NCBI RefSeq assembly: GCF_002015115.1
Contig: NZ_MUYA01000004.1
Location: 1 to 64,000, forward strand
Direction: 5' to 3'
Source of the DNA: Haemophilus paracuniculus
Lineage (GTDB): Bacteria > Pseudomonadota > Gammaproteobacteria > Enterobacterales > Pasteurellaceae
DNA length: 64,000 nucleotides
A model generated the notes under the pieces. That model did no database searches, had not been told where the DNA came from, and saw only the letters and a list, made by a program, of their open reading frames with translations. Both the position numbers and the translations under genes were made by a program. This document shows positions 28,537 through 38,008 of this stretch, one piece after another. Positions within the stretch are counted from its first letter, which is position 1. Each line of letters begins with the position of its first letter.

Positions 28537-30492
28537 TTAGAAACTGCCTTTAATCCCAACGTAAACATTACGGCCGTATTGACCGTAGCCTACGGTCTGT
28601 TCATATTTTTTGTTGAACAGATTGTTGAGGTTGGCGTAAAGGTTGATATTTTTGTTGAGTTGGTAATTTGCCCCTAAATTCACGAGGGTGTAAGACGGCA
28701 ATTTCACGCGTGATGAAGCGTAGGTCAGTTCATCAAAATGGCTGTCCACGCGTTTACCCACATAAGCCACATTCAAGTTTGTGCCGAATTGTTCGGTAAC
28801 TTGATAGGCAACGCCTGCGTTTGCGGCGTGTTTCGGACGGCGAACCATTGCAACCCCTTTGCTATCTTTGGCTTGGGTGTAAGTGTAGTTGGCGTAAGCG
28901 GTTAGATCTTGGGTAATTTTTGCATTGTAAGCCAATTCCACCCCACGGATTTTGCTTGTGCCGTCAAGGTTTACCGCACGGGAATTACAGCTTGACCAAC
29001 CGCCCATATCTACGCAAGTTGAAGCAACGGTTTCACTGCTGATCGCATTTTTTACATTGCGAGCGAATGCGGTTACATCAAGGCTTTGGCGTTTGTCGTT
29101 GCTTTCGATCAACAAGCCCAAATCGCCCCCACGGCTTTTTTCTGGTTTGAGGTTTGGATTCGCAAGGTATGAACCCGTCCAGCCGTAAAATTCGCTAATG
29201 GTTGGATTTTGAATTGCCGTACCGAAACTCGCGTGAGCCTTGAAGTTTGGCGAGAGGCGATAAGCCCCTGCGATACGACCTGTGAACGCATCTTTGAATT
29301 TTGAGCTGTCGGTGTAGCGTCCGCTTAATGTGAGGCTATGATCCTGTTTGCTAAATAGACGATATTCGCCCGCCACACTTTTTTCGCTCAATGTTTTTTG
29401 CGTTGCGTAACTATTTGAATTGTATTTGGTTTTTTGATAATCCGCCAACAAACTCACCGCTTGGGTAATCGCCCCCTCACGGTCAAAATTCACATCTAAT
29501 TGATAGTTACCATTGAATTTTTTCGCATCGGTATTGCTTGGGTAAGAGCTGAACGTGTCGCTATCGGTTTTGAGTTGGCTTACGCTCACTTTTTGTTTGA
29601 ATAGATCTTGATCGCTACCTAAATAACCGCTGAATTTCAATAGATTTTCACGGGTGCGAGTGCAATCATCAAACGCTGTTTCTTTGGAAAGGCTGCCGTC
29701 ATAACGAGCCGTTTGGGAAGATTTTGAGGCAAGCACTTCCACCCCTTTATCGCCCACATCGTAGCCTAAACGTAATGAACCGCTATCACTGCGGAATTTA
29801 TCACGCTCTTTTGCCCCGCCCGTTTTAACCGTTGAGCCTTGCTCGGTGGCGTAGGCAAATTGATTTTTGCTTAACGCAGAAATGCCTTTGGTGCGGTGGC
29901 TGTTGCCGTTTAACGCATAGTAGAAACCGTTGTGATAGCCCGAAACGGTTGCCGAGCCGTCATAAGTGCCGTTTGAGCCAGTGCCTAAGTCGAAATCCAC
30001 GTTAAACGGCTTATCTTTGTAGAGACCGCTTTTGGTGGTAATGTAAATCACGCCACCCATTGCATCGCTGCCCCAAAGTGCTGACTGCTCGCCGCGTAAC
30101 ACTTCAATGCGATCAACATTGCTCAGGCTTAAACCTCCGAAGTCAAAACCATAGCCCGAAACAGGGTTCATTTTCACACCGTCAATTACCACGGAAACGT
30201 GGTTCGCATCCGCCCCACGCAGATAGAAATTGCTGAGTGTGCCACGTCCGCCCGAAGCACTAAATGCCATACTCGGCACGGTTTTCAACACATCGCTCAC
30301 ATAGGTCGCGTTGCGTTCGGCGAAATCTTTTTCGGTCAGCACCGTAACCGAAGAAGCGGTTTTATCTTGATTGATCGGGGTGGCGTAAGCGGAATAGACC
30401 GTGATCGGTTGCAGTTCCGTTGGTTTTTCCGTTTGAGCGAAAGCCGCTGCGGGTAGGGTAAAAAGTAGGGTGGTAATCAGATTTTTTTGCAT
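28537..30492 (-). CDS. TonB-dependent receptor, BtuB-like
   Basis: A 651-aa outer-membrane receptor. The signal peptide ends at AAFAQ, followed by a TonB-box-like ELQPITVYSA. A plug domain covers about 45-150 (NFYLRGADANHVSVVIDGVK, LRGEQSALWGSDAMGGVIYI). A 22-strand barrel ends in an aromatic residue (YVGIKGSF). The plug resembles BtuB, and metH in this window needs B12. The same family also carries haem or siderophores, and a Fur-like site lies upstream. It is first in an operon with a binding protein, permease and ATPase. Substrate is open. Confidence 0.87.
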   Translation of the reverse strand: MQKNLITTLLFTLPAAAFAQTEKPTELQPITVYSAYATPINQDKTASSVTVLTEKDFAERNATYVSDVLKTVPSMAFSASGGRGTLSNFYLRGADANHVSVVIDGVKMNPVSGYGFDFGGLSLSNVDRIEVLRGEQSALWGSDAMGGVIYITTKSGLYKDKPFNVDFDLGTGSNGTYDGSATVSGYHNGFYYALNGNSHRTKGISALSKNQFAYATEQGSTVKTGGAKERDKFRSDSGSLRLGYDVGDKGVEVLASKSSQTARYDGSLSKETAFDDCTRTRENLLKFSGYLGSDQDLFKQKVSVSQLKTDSDTFSSYPSNTDAKKFNGNYQLDVNFDREGAITQAVSLLADYQKTKYNSNSYATQKTLSEKSVAGEYRLFSKQDHSLTLSGRYTDSSKFKDAFTGRIAGAYRLSPNFKAHASFGTAIQNPTISEFYGWTGSYLANPNLKPEKSRGGDLGLLIESNDKRQSLDVTAFARNVKNAISSETVASTCVDMGGWSSCNSRAVNLDGTSKIRGVELAYNAKITQDLTAYANYTYTQAKDSKGVAMVRRPKHAANAGVAYQVTEQFGTNLNVAYVGKRVDSHFDELTYASSRVKLPSYTLVNLGANYQLNKNINLYANLNNLFNKKYEQTVGYGQYGRNVYVGIKGSF

Positions 30493-30567
30493 AATGTTGT
30501 GTTCCTTAGGTTGAAAATAATAGGGTAAGTGGCGGTATCATACCCGATTTTGGTGTAAAATCCGAAT

Positions 30568-30582
30568 TGAGATTTAATTTCA
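30568..30582. promoter_or_regulatory. Possible Fur box
   Basis: TGAGATTTAATTTCA matches 10 of 14 informative positions of the 7-1-7 Fur consensus (TGATAATnATTATCA). It lies between the receptor gene and the divergent ypjD-like gene. A modest match in an AT-rich region, so tentative. Confidence 0.3.
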
Positions 30583-30637
30583 ACCGCAAATTTCCGTTAC
30601 AATAGGGCAATTTGCGATCTTCATAAAGGTAAAGACG

Positions 30638-31426
30638 ATGTTATTTGCATTGCTTGCGATTGTGGCTTATTTCGGGGCGTTACTCTGGGTAATGCCGAGT
30701 TTGGCAAATTTGGAAAACCAATCCGCTTGTCGCCAGCCGAATACCAAAGCGGTGTTTGGGCTGGGAATGGTGGCGGTGCTGTTCCATTTGTTAGCCGTAT
30801 CCAACGCGTTATTTGTGGCGGACGGGCAGAATTTTACCCTCGCTAATGTGGTGGCGTTGATTAGCGTGCTGATTAGTGCAGTGGCAACCCTTGCCTTGCC
30901 AAAATGGCGAACGGTGTGGTTTCCGCTGATTATTGTGTATGCGTTCGGCATTTGTAGTCTGGCGGTGGCGAGTTTTGTTACGGGCAGTTTTATCAAGCAT
31001 TTGCAACAGTCGGCAGGGCTATTATTCCACTTGGCGATTGCGTTATTTTCCTATGCGTTGTTCGTGTTGGCGTTGCTCTACGCGATTCAGCTTTTCTGGT
31101 TAGATCGCAAACTGAAAAGCAAAAAAATGTACCTCAACGCCGTGCTGCCACCGTTAATGACCGTTGAACGCCATTTCTTTACCTTAACCCTTGTGGCACA
31201 AGGCTTGCTCACCTTAACACTGATTACGGGAATGATTTATCTGCACAATTTCTTCGCCCCCGAGCAGGTGCATAAAGCGATTTTTTCGTTTGGGGCGTGG
31301 TTAATATATAGCATCCAACTGCTCGGGCAATGGAAACTGCATTGGCGAGGCAAGCGGGTGCTTATTTACTCAATTTCGGGTATAATGTTACTCACTTTTG
31401 GCTATTTTGGTAGCCGTTTGGTGTAG
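30638..31426 (+). CDS. ypjD: YpjD, CcsA-family membrane protein
   Basis: A 262-aa inner-membrane protein with eight hydrophobic helices, of the CcsA/cytochrome c assembly superfamily (E. coli YpjD branch). The segment LLFHLAIALFSYALFVLALL near residue 130 is typical. It has no obvious tryptophan-rich haem-handling loop. As in E. coli, it is next to a CorC/YfjD-like gene, a conserved neighbourhood of unclear meaning. Function is not established. Confidence 0.86.
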   Translation: MLFALLAIVAYFGALLWVMPSLANLENQSACRQPNTKAVFGLGMVAVLFHLLAVSNALFVADGQNFTLANVVALISVLISAVATLALPKWRTVWFPLIIVYAFGICSLAVASFVTGSFIKHLQQSAGLLFHLAIALFSYALFVLALLYAIQLFWLDRKLKSKKMYLNAVLPPLMTVERHFFTLTLVAQGLLTLTLITGMIYLHNFFAPEQVHKAIFSFGAWLIYSIQLLGQWKLHWRGKRVLIYSISGIMLLTFGYFGSRLV

Positions 31427-31511
31427 CCATTACACACGGTAAGCGGTCGGATTTCACGAAATTTCGCAGAATCCGACCCCTTGTATGATCAATTCACATA
31501 GGATTTTTATT

Positions 31512-32786
31512 TTGGACAGTATCCCCCTGAGTAGTTTATTTATTGCTCTTGCCATTCTTCTTTTACTTTCTGCCATTTTTTCAGGTTCGGAAACGGGCTT
31601 GATGTCGTTAAACCGCTATCGAATGAAACACCTTGCCGAAAAAGGGCATCGTGGGGCGAAACAAGCGGAAAAATTACTCGCCAAAACCGATATTTTGCTT
31701 AGCCTAATTTTGATTTGTAACAACCTCGTGAACATTGCTGCCTCGGCGATTGCCACGATGATTGGTATGCAACTTTCGGGCGAAGCAGGGGTGGCGATTG
31801 CCACGGGGGTACTCACTTTCGTGATGCTGATTTTCTCGGAAATTCTGCCAAAAACCATTGCGGCGATTTACCCCGAAAAAGTCGGCTTTGCCGCCAGTTA
31901 TTACCTCACGCCCCTCAAAAAACTGATGTTGCCGATTGTGTTTTTGATGAACCTGATTATCGCAGGTTTGATGAAATTACTCGGCGTGAAAAAAGATGAT
32001 AAAGCAGGGCTAAGTGCCGAAGAACTACGCAGCGTGGTGCTGGAAGCAGGGAAATTTATCCCCACCGAACACCAAGAAATGCTGATTTCCATTTTGGATA
32101 TGGAAAAGGTTACGGTGGACGACATTATGGTGCCTCGCCACGACATCGGCGGCATTGATATTGATGATGATTGGAAAGCGATTATGCGGCAGCTCAACCA
32201 CGCCGCCCACGCCCGTGTGGTGCTTTACAAAGGCAATATGGACAAAAACATTCTCGGAATGTTGCGGGTGCGTGAGGCGTTCCGCCTGTTGTTAGATCGT
32301 GATGAACCGAGTAAAGAAACCTTGATCCGTGCGGTGGACGAAGTCTATTTCATTCCCGAAGGCACACCGCTCACGACTCAGCTAATGAATTTCAAAAATA
32401 ACAAAGAGCGAATCGGCTTGGTGGTGGACGAATACGGCGACATCAAAGGTTTGGTCACCCTTGAAGATATTTTAGAGGAAATTGTCGGCGAATTTACCAC
32501 CTCAACCGCCCCAAGTTTAGCCCAAGAGGTCAAACCGCAATCGGACGGCACGATGATTATTGAAGGCTCAACCAACCTGCGTGATCTCAACAAATTACTC
32601 AACTGGAATTTGCCCGTTGATGAAGTGCGAACCTTTAACGGCTTGATTTTGGAACATCTGGAAAAAATCCCCGATGAAGACACCCAATTTGAGCTATATA
32701 ACCTCAAAATCACGATTTTAGAGGTGGCGGACAATATGGTAAAACAAGCCAAAGTTGAGCCGATTTCCCCGCCAGAAAGCCCTTAA
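31512..32786 (+). CDS. CorC/HlyC-family transporter, YfjD-like
   Basis: A 424-aa protein with an N-terminal DUF21/CNNM membrane domain (four helices, residues about 1-180, including SAIFSGSETGLMSLNRYR). A CBS-domain pair follows (about 195-330), then a C-terminal CorC/HlyC ion-binding domain (about 345-420). Relatives affect magnesium or cobalt efflux. I place the start at the TTG at 31512: it follows AGGATTTTTATT and begins LDSIPLSSLF like homologues, whereas the ATG at 31485 has no ribosome site. It follows ypjD by about 85 nt with an uptake-signal pair between. Confidence 0.85.
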   Translation: MDSIPLSSLFIALAILLLLSAIFSGSETGLMSLNRYRMKHLAEKGHRGAKQAEKLLAKTDILLSLILICNNLVNIAASAIATMIGMQLSGEAGVAIATGVLTFVMLIFSEILPKTIAAIYPEKVGFAASYYLTPLKKLMLPIVFLMNLIIAGLMKLLGVKKDDKAGLSAEELRSVVLEAGKFIPTEHQEMLISILDMEKVTVDDIMVPRHDIGGIDIDDDWKAIMRQLNHAAHARVVLYKGNMDKNILGMLRVREAFRLLLDRDEPSKETLIRAVDEVYFIPEGTPLTTQLMNFKNNKERIGLVVDEYGDIKGLVTLEDILEEIVGEFTTSTAPSLAQEVKPQSDGTMIIEGSTNLRDLNKLLNWNLPVDEVRTFNGLILEHLEKIPDEDTQFELYNLKITILEVADNMVKQAKVEPISPPESP

Positions 32787-32858
32787 CAAGGGGTAGGATT
32801 TTGAAAAATTTCGGGAAATCTGACCGCTTGCAAAATTAGGCTATGGATCAACGCTTGG

Positions 32859-32942
32859 TATAATGGTAAAATCAGCTCGCTTTTTCGCTTGCACAAAACG
32901 GGCGAACCCTTAAATAGTTTTAGTGTATCGAAAAGCGAGCTG
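32859..32942 (+). promoter_or_regulatory. Promoter and long hairpin ahead of acpP
   Basis: A perfect -10 box TATAAT lies at 32859-32864. Just after the expected start, CAGCTCGCTTTTTCG (32873-32887) pairs with CGAAAAGCGAGCTG (32929-32942), with a one-base bulge and a loop of about 41 nt. If transcription starts near 32871, the acpP mRNA has a leader of about 160 nt beginning with this structure. No convincing -35 box is visible. Confidence 0.5.
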
Positions 32943-33033
32943 GTTTGACCTTGTATTCAAAGGTTGAATTTAGCAAATTTTTCATTACACTGTTCAACTC
33001 TCGCATTAAGCGACTTTACATAGGAAACACAAA

Positions 33034-33264
33034 ATGAGCATTGAAGAACGCGTAAAAAAAATCATCGTTGATCAATTAGGTGCAGAACCAGCAGCGGTGA
33101 AACCAGAAGCATCTTTCATCGAAGATTTAGGTGCAGACTCACTCGACACCGTTGAGTTAGTAATGGCTTTGGAAGAAGAATTCGATATCGAAATTCCTGA
33201 TGAAGAAGCAGAAAAAATTACCACTGTACAATCTGCGATTGACTACGTTCAAAGCAATTCATAA
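33034..33264 (+). CDS. acpP: Acyl carrier protein
   Basis: ACP (76 aa) carries growing fatty acyl chains on a phosphopantetheine arm. The modification site DSL in [20 protein letters not shown] near Ser36 is intact, and the acidic four-helix composition is typical. The start has AGGAAA. The usual fab neighbours are not adjacent: fabD and fabG lie about 24 kb away. It is framed by a structured leader and a strong terminator, so it is probably a separate, highly expressed unit. Confidence 0.97.
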   Translation: MSIEERVKKIIVDQLGAEPAAVKPEASFIEDLGADSLDTVELVMALEEEFDIEIPDEEAEKITTVQSAIDYVQSNS

Positions 33265-33267
33265 TCA

Positions 33268-33298
33268 AAAAGGCGGTTTTAAACCGCCTTTCTTTTTG
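33268..33298 (+). terminator. Intrinsic terminator of acpP
   Basis: AAAGGCGGTTT pairs with AAACCGCCTTT, followed by CTTTTTG, only a few bases after the acpP stop. Confidence 0.9.
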
Positions 33299-33314
33299 CC
33301 TCAAAATCGAGAAA

Positions 33315-33605
33315 TTAGAAGGTGCGAGTAGCAAGTTGGAAGATCACCACTTCCGCTTGGCAGCTAAATGTAAAGCTTGCTTTCAACACAAAAACGCCCT
33401 CACTTTCCACGATTTCGCTTGCGATTTGGCACGGCTCACTTTCCGTTTCACGGGCTTTTTCAGTTAAAAAGGCTAAACCTTGTTCCGCTTCGGCTCGGCT
33501 GGCGAACCCTTTTTCCAGTTGTGCGGTTAATTCGCTGTTGTCCAAAATTGAGCCAACATCGAAAGTGTTACAGCTCGTGCATTCCGTTGGTTTGTCTGAT
33601 TTCAT
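33315..33605 (-). CDS. DUF406 (YfcZ/YiiS-family) protein
   Basis: A 96-aa protein of the YfcZ/YiiS family. Marks are CSSCNTFDVGSILDNSE-like N-terminus (CTSCNTFDVGSILDN), the SRAEAEQGLAFLTEKARE helix, ESEPCQI, and a C-terminal FTFSCQAEVVIFQL. Four cysteines are conserved, but function is unknown. It is convergent with acpP. Confidence 0.85.
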   Translation of the reverse strand: MKSDKPTECTSCNTFDVGSILDNSELTAQLEKGFASRAEAEQGLAFLTEKARETESEPCQIASEIVESEGVFVLKASFTFSCQAEVVIFQLATRTF

Positions 33606-33845
33606 AAAAGATCCTCATAAAATAAAAACGCTCGCACTTTAATACGAAACGCCGTTGCAATCAATCGCCCATTGCAGAACATTTGATATAACGTAAACTT
33701 TGCCGAAAAAAGCGTTGCAAGGGGTAGGATTCTGCCGAATTTTTACCAAAATCGCTTGCAAACTATCCAAATAGATAAAAAGCCATAAAAAAACCTTGAT
33801 CTTGTTTTTAAAATCCGTATGATACGCCCTCGTTACGTTATTGAC

Positions 33846-33921
33846 GGGTCGTTAGCTCAGTCGGTAGAGCAGCGGACTTTTAATCCGTTGGTCGAAGGTT
33901 CGAATCCTTCACGACCCACCA
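33846..33921 (+). tRNA. tRNA-Lys (TTT), copy 1
   Basis: A 76-nt cloverleaf. Acceptor GGGTCGT pairs with ACGACCC, the anticodon loop CTTTTAA gives TTT, and CCA is encoded. It is the first of three tandem copies with spacers of about 25 nt, surely one transcript. Confidence 0.96.
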
Positions 33922-33947
33922 CTCAAACGTAAATTCCTTATCAATGG

Positions 33948-34023
33948 GGGTCGTTAGCTCAGTCGGTAGAGCAGCGGACTTTTAATCCGTTGGTCGAAGG
34001 TTCGAATCCTTCACGACCCACCA
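33948..34023 (+). tRNA. tRNA-Lys (TTT), copy 2
   Basis: Identical in sequence to copy 1 over its 76 nt, with anticodon TTT and encoded CCA. The spacer on each side is 24-26 nt. Confidence 0.96.
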
Positions 34024-34047
34024 CTTAAAACGCAAATCCCTATCTTC

Positions 34048-34123
34048 GGGTCGTTAGCTCAGTCGGTAGAGCAGCGGACTTTTAATCCGTTGGTCGAAGG
34101 TTCGAATCCTTCACGACCCACCA
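34048..34123 (+). tRNA. tRNA-Lys (TTT), copy 3
   Basis: Third identical 76-nt copy, anticodon TTT, CCA encoded. The array ends here, and mltG starts about 100 nt later. Confidence 0.96.
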
Positions 34124-34220
34124 TTATTTCTTCTTCCTTTAAATTGCAAAATTTTTCAAAATCGCACCGCTTTTAAGGTAAAATGGCGACCGTTTTTATT
34201 TTGTAAAATAGCTTATTCAA

Positions 34221-35249
34221 ATGTTAAAAAAATTATTGATTTCCCTCGGTTTACTTGGTGTGGTGGCAGTCGGTGCAGGGGGGTATGGCTACCAAAAATT
34301 AACCGCCTTTTCGCAACAGCCAATCAACGTTCAAGCCGATCAATTCTTACTGATCGAAAAAGGCACTTCCAGCCAAAAACTTGCCAAATTACTCGAAGAA
34401 AAAGGCATTGTGGCGGACGCCAGTTTGCTGCCTTACTGGTTGAAACTGCAACCGCAATTCAGCAAATTCAAAGCGGGCATTTATTCACTCAATGGCGTGA
34501 ACAACGTGGAAGAACTGTTCAAACAGCTCAACAGCGGCAAAGAGGTGCAGTTGTCGGTGCAATTTATCGAGGGCAAAACCTTCAAAGTATGGCGTGAACA
34601 GCTCGCCAAAGCCAATTATTTGGAACAAACCCTCGCCAATAAATCGGAAGCGGAAATCGCCCAAGCCCTCGGCATTCCACACGAAAAATTAGAGGGCTGG
34701 CTCGCCCCTGAAACTTACAGCTATGTGCCTTATTCGAGCGATTTGGATCTGCTCAAACGTGCCTACCAACGCCAACAAAAAGCCCTCGACCAAGCGTGGC
34801 AAAATCGAGCGGAAAACCTACCGCTTGCCAGCCCTTATGAAATGCTGATTTTAGCCTCGATTGTCGAGAAAGAAACGGGGTTAGCAAGCGAACGCCCACA
34901 AGTGGCTTCGGTATTTATTAACCGTTTGAAATTAAAGATGAAATTGCAAACCGACCCTACTGTGATCTACGGAATGGGCGACCGCTATGACGGCAATATT
35001 CGCAAAAAAGATCTGCAAGAAGCCACCCCTTACAACACCTATGTGATTGACGGCTTACCGCCAACCCCGATTGCAATGCCGAGCGAAGCCGCCCTCAAAG
35101 CGGTTTCCCAGCCCGACAACACGCCTTACCTCTACTTCGTGGCGGACGGCACGGGCGGACACAAATTTAGTCGCACCCTTGATGAGCATAATCAAGCGGT
35201 ACGAAATTGGATAAAAATCGAAAAAAGCAAAAAAAGTGAGGCGAAATAA
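34221..35249 (+). CDS. mltG: Endolytic transglycosylase MltG
   Basis: A 342-aa YceG/MltG-family lytic transglycosylase that cleaves nascent peptidoglycan strands at the inner membrane. There is one N-terminal membrane helix ([20 protein letters not shown]). A LysM-like region leads to the catalytic domain with the Glu in [12 protein letters not shown] near residue 218 and [12 protein letters not shown]. The stop overlaps the tmk start as TAATG, the usual yceG-tmk-holB order, here broken after tmk. Confidence 0.94.
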   Translation: MLKKLLISLGLLGVVAVGAGGYGYQKLTAFSQQPINVQADQFLLIEKGTSSQKLAKLLEEKGIVADASLLPYWLKLQPQFSKFKAGIYSLNGVNNVEELFKQLNSGKEVQLSVQFIEGKTFKVWREQLAKANYLEQTLANKSEAEIAQALGIPHEKLEGWLAPETYSYVPYSSDLDLLKRAYQRQQKALDQAWQNRAENLPLASPYEMLILASIVEKETGLASERPQVASVFINRLKLKMKLQTDPTVIYGMGDRYDGNIRKKDLQEATPYNTYVIDGLPPTPIAMPSEAALKAVSQPDNTPYLYFVADGTGGHKFSRTLDEHNQAVRNWIKIEKSKKSEAK

Positions 35250-35875
35250 TGCGTGGCAAATTTATCGTGATTGAGGGGCTGGAAGGGGCTGGCAAAAGCA
35301 ACGCTCAACAAGTGGTGTGCGACACCTTGGCAGCCCACGGCATTGAATTTATCACTAGCCGCGAACCCGGTGGCACACCGATTGCGGAAGCGTTACGCAC
35401 CCTCTGGAAAGAGGGGATTGACGGCGAACACACCACCGACAAAGCCGAATTGCTGATGCTCTACGCCGCTCGCACCCAATTAGTCGAAACCCTGATCGAA
35501 CCCGCCCTCAACGCAGGAAAATGGGTAGTCGGCGACCGCCACGATATGTCCACCCAAGCCTACCAAGGGGGCGGACGGGGATTAAGCGAACCGTTGCTCA
35601 CCCAAATCCGCACCGCCATTTTGGGCGATTTTGAACCCGATCTCACGCTCTACCTCGACATCGACCCGACTATCGGCTTGGCTCGTGCCAAAGGCCGCGG
35701 TGCATTAGATCGGATCGAACAACAACACATCGACTTCTTCCACCGCACCCGCCAACGCTACCTAGCGTTAGTCGAAAACAATCCCAAAGCGGTTAAAATC
35801 AACGCTGAATTGCCGATTGAACAGGTTTCTGAACAAATTCGCCAAGTGGTTGAGGGTTATTTGGCTTCAAAATAA
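35249..35875 (+). CDS. tmk: Thymidylate kinase
   Basis: A 208-aa enzyme that phosphorylates dTMP to dTDP. The P-loop [10 protein letters not shown] is at 9-18, the substrate-binding [14 protein letters not shown] follows, and the DRH motif lies in [20 protein letters not shown]. The LID segment contains [12 protein letters not shown]. Translationally coupled to mltG by a 1-nt overlap. holB would normally follow; instead a repeat element and mqsRA intervene. Confidence 0.96.
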   Translation: MRGKFIVIEGLEGAGKSNAQQVVCDTLAAHGIEFITSREPGGTPIAEALRTLWKEGIDGEHTTDKAELLMLYAARTQLVETLIEPALNAGKWVVGDRHDMSTQAYQGGGRGLSEPLLTQIRTAILGDFEPDLTLYLDIDPTIGLARAKGRGALDRIEQQHIDFFHRTRQRYLALVENNPKAVKINAELPIEQVSEQIRQVVEGYLASK

Positions 35876-35908
35876 GCATTACAAGCGGTTAGATTTTTTG
35901 AAATTTTT

Positions 35909-36065
35909 CCCTCTCCCTGAAATAGACTTCTTGACGAAGTCTATTTCTGTCCCTCTCCCACAAGTGGGAGAGGGTTTTTAAACTTAGTGAGAGTAAAACT
36001 CTCTCCCATTTATGGGAGAGAGACAGCGAAAAAATTGCGTAAGGCAATTTTTCGCAGAGAGAGGG
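35909..36065. repeat. Inverted pair of nested-palindrome repeats
   Basis: Two roughly 65-bp units face each other. Each reads CCCTCTC-type tract, then a variable hairpin, then CTGTC plus CTCTCCC, six bases, GGGAGAG. In the left unit the variable stem is AAATAGACTTC around TTGAC; in the right unit, read on its own strand, it is GCGAAAAATTGC around CTTAC. A second pair of the same type lies at 56844-57001 in the opposite order. No protein is encoded. Confidence 0.8.
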
Positions 36066-36077
36066 TAGCCCGTTCGT

Positions 36078-36473
36078 TTAACTCACTTCCGCCAATAAAT
36101 TAGGATGTTTGTCCAATAATTTAAGTAGTTTGATTAACGCCACGGGCGGTTGGGATTTGCCTGTTTCATAGCGAGAAAACGCATTAACCCCGCCCCCAAA
36201 TAATTCCCCCGCTTGGCGTTGATCGAGGTTGAGTTTTTTACGCACTTGTTGAATATAATGTGGGTCGGCAAATTCACTATTGACCTTTTTATTGAAAGCT
36301 AACATTTCTGCCATTATGCGTTCACTTTCACGGCTATTCGCCACCATTTCGCTACAATTCGGGCAAAATTGAGCGGAAACATTAGGAATAATCGTTTCCT
36401 TGCCTTTGTAGCGGTAGGGAAGATCTTTGGTTTGAGCGACTAATTCCGCTTGAAAGCAGTTTGGACATTGCAT
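36078..36473 (-). CDS. mqsA: Antitoxin MqsA
   Basis: A 131-aa antitoxin with the MqsA layout. The N-terminal zinc-binding domain has two CxxC pairs (MQCPNC and FCPNC) and neutralises the toxin. The C-terminal XRE-type DNA-binding domain has KLNLDQRQAGELFGGGVNAF and SRYETGKSQPP. It closely follows E. coli MqsA in sequence. I chose the ATG at 36473 (MQCPNC) over a longer frame. It begins 1 nt after the mqsR stop. It should repress its own operon at the palindrome near 36783. Confidence 0.94.
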   Translation of the reverse strand: MQCPNCFQAELVAQTKDLPYRYKGKETIIPNVSAQFCPNCSEMVANSRESERIMAEMLAFNKKVNSEFADPHYIQQVRKKLNLDQRQAGELFGGGVNAFSRYETGKSQPPVALIKLLKLLDKHPNLLAEVS

Positions 36474-36474
36474 T

Positions 36475-36771
36475 TTATCGTTCCTTAAATGACACAATCA
36501 GTAGGTTGTCAATCACGGTTAATTTCAAATAAATTTGACCAACGGGCGTGTTTGGTCGGTAAACATCTTGCCAAATTTTATGGTTCGCATAGCTCGTCAT
36601 ACTCTTATAAAAATCCGCGTGAGTAAGGGATCGCACAGTATCAAGCATTGCCTGATAATCCAGCCCTAATGCTACCGCCCCGAGCATTGCTGTATGGGTA
36701 GCATTTACTTTTCCTTGCTCAATTAACAGCTTGATTTGCGTTAAATCGTAATGTGGCGTTTGCTTTTCCAT
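36475..36771 (-). CDS. mqsR: mRNA interferase toxin MqsR
   Basis: A 98-aa RelE-fold ribonuclease that cuts mRNA at GCU in E. coli. Sequence matches the family along its length: MEKQTPHYDL, LGLDYQAMLDTV, DFYKSMTSYANHKIWQDVYR (with catalytic Lys, Tyr and Arg), and LLIVSFKER at the end. It is first in the operon, toxin before antitoxin, as in E. coli. The pair lies between tmk and holB, which are normally adjacent. Confidence 0.95.
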   Translation of the reverse strand: MEKQTPHYDLTQIKLLIEQGKVNATHTAMLGAVALGLDYQAMLDTVRSLTHADFYKSMTSYANHKIWQDVYRPNTPVGQIYLKLTVIDNLLIVSFKER

Positions 36772-36782
36772 TTTTGGCTATA

Positions 36783-36799
36783 TTAACCAACTAGGTTAA
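36783..36799. promoter_or_regulatory. MqsA operator palindrome
   Basis: TTAACCAACTAGGTTAA is an inverted repeat just upstream of mqsR. It fits the AACC-N5-GGTT form of the E. coli MqsA sites. It should mediate autoregulation. Confidence 0.75.
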
Positions 36800-36968
36800 T
36801 TTGTCAAATTGAAGTAACGATAGGCTGATCCTAGCGGATCAAAATTTCTCATCAAGCCACTTTTGTGAATTAGTCGATCAAGATCACAAAAATAAAAAAT
36901 CCACGCCCACCCCAAATTTTCGCTATAATGCACCGTTTTTAGCACATAGTGGCAACGGGGCAGAGGTT

Positions 36969-37964
36969 ATGCAGATTTCGCACGGTTATCCGTGGCATTT
37001 GGCGACATATCAATCCTTGACGGACGCTTTTTTACAAGGGCGGGGGCATCACGCGTTGTTGTTTAAAACGGACGTGGGGCTTGGCACGGAAACTTTTATC
37101 CGCCAGTTCGCCCATTGGCTGTTGTGTCAGAATCAGCACGGGCGAGAGCCGTGTGGCGAGTGCAAAAGTTGCCATTTGTGGCAGAGCGGCAACCACCCTG
37201 ATTTTCATCTGGTCGCCCCGATTGAGGGCAAGGATATCGGCGTGGATCAAGTGCGAGAAATCACCGCTCGCCTGCAACAGTATTCGCAACAGGGCGGGAA
37301 CGCAGTGGTTTATCTGGCGGGGGCGGAACGGCTGACCGAAGCGGCGGCGAATGCGTTGCTGAAAACCCTCGAAGAACCCAACGCCAACAGTTATTTTCTG
37401 CTGGAAGCCCCGTTGCAAGCGGCGATGATGGCGACCATTCAGAGCCGTTGTCAAACGTGGTTGATTCAATCGCCCGCCCCTGAACTTGCCCTGCAATGGT
37501 TGGCAAACGAATGCCCGAACGTGAGCGAGGACGATTTACGCACGGCGTTACGCCTTTCACACAATCGCCCCCTCGATAGCAAAAATTTGCTGGAAACCGA
37601 CCGCTTGTCGCAACGCAAACTCTTTTTGCGAGCCTTTGCCAAGTTTTATCAAAGCCGAGATTTGTTGCTATTCCTCACGGCGTTTGATAAAGAGAAACCG
37701 CAGGCGTTGCAGCAGTTGGAATGGTTGGCGAGCTTTTTGAGCGACAGCCTCAAAGCTCAAATGGGGATTTCGCAGGGCTGGACGAATGCGGATATTGAGA
37801 CGGCGATCAACAAATTTAGTCAACTGCTTTCCGCCCCGAAACTGCTCAAAGCTCACCAAATCGTCCAGCAAACCCAACGAGATCTGCTTGAAATTAACGC
37901 CGTCAATCAAGAATTGATGCTTGCCGATTGTTTGAGCAAATTATTGTTAGATGTGTTTGAATAA
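36969..37964 (+). CDS. holB: DNA polymerase III subunit delta'
   Basis: A 331-aa clamp-loader subunit. The degenerate P-loop region, the zinc module ([10 protein letters not shown] near residue 57), and the AAA+ sensor segment [18 protein letters not shown] near 130 are visible. The C-terminal collar domain follows. tatD follows it after about 45 nt. In relatives holB sits directly after tmk; here about 1.1 kb of repeat and toxin-antitoxin DNA separates them. Confidence 0.94.
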   Translation: MQISHGYPWHLATYQSLTDAFLQGRGHHALLFKTDVGLGTETFIRQFAHWLLCQNQHGREPCGECKSCHLWQSGNHPDFHLVAPIEGKDIGVDQVREITARLQQYSQQGGNAVVYLAGAERLTEAAANALLKTLEEPNANSYFLLEAPLQAAMMATIQSRCQTWLIQSPAPELALQWLANECPNVSEDDLRTALRLSHNRPLDSKNLLETDRLSQRKLFLRAFAKFYQSRDLLLFLTAFDKEKPQALQQLEWLASFLSDSLKAQMGISQGWTNADIETAINKFSQLLSAPKLLKAHQIVQQTQRDLLEINAVNQELMLADCLSKLLLDVFE

Positions 37965-38008
37965 CAAGCGGTGCGATTTCACAAAATTTCGTAAAAAAAG
38001 GAAATAAA

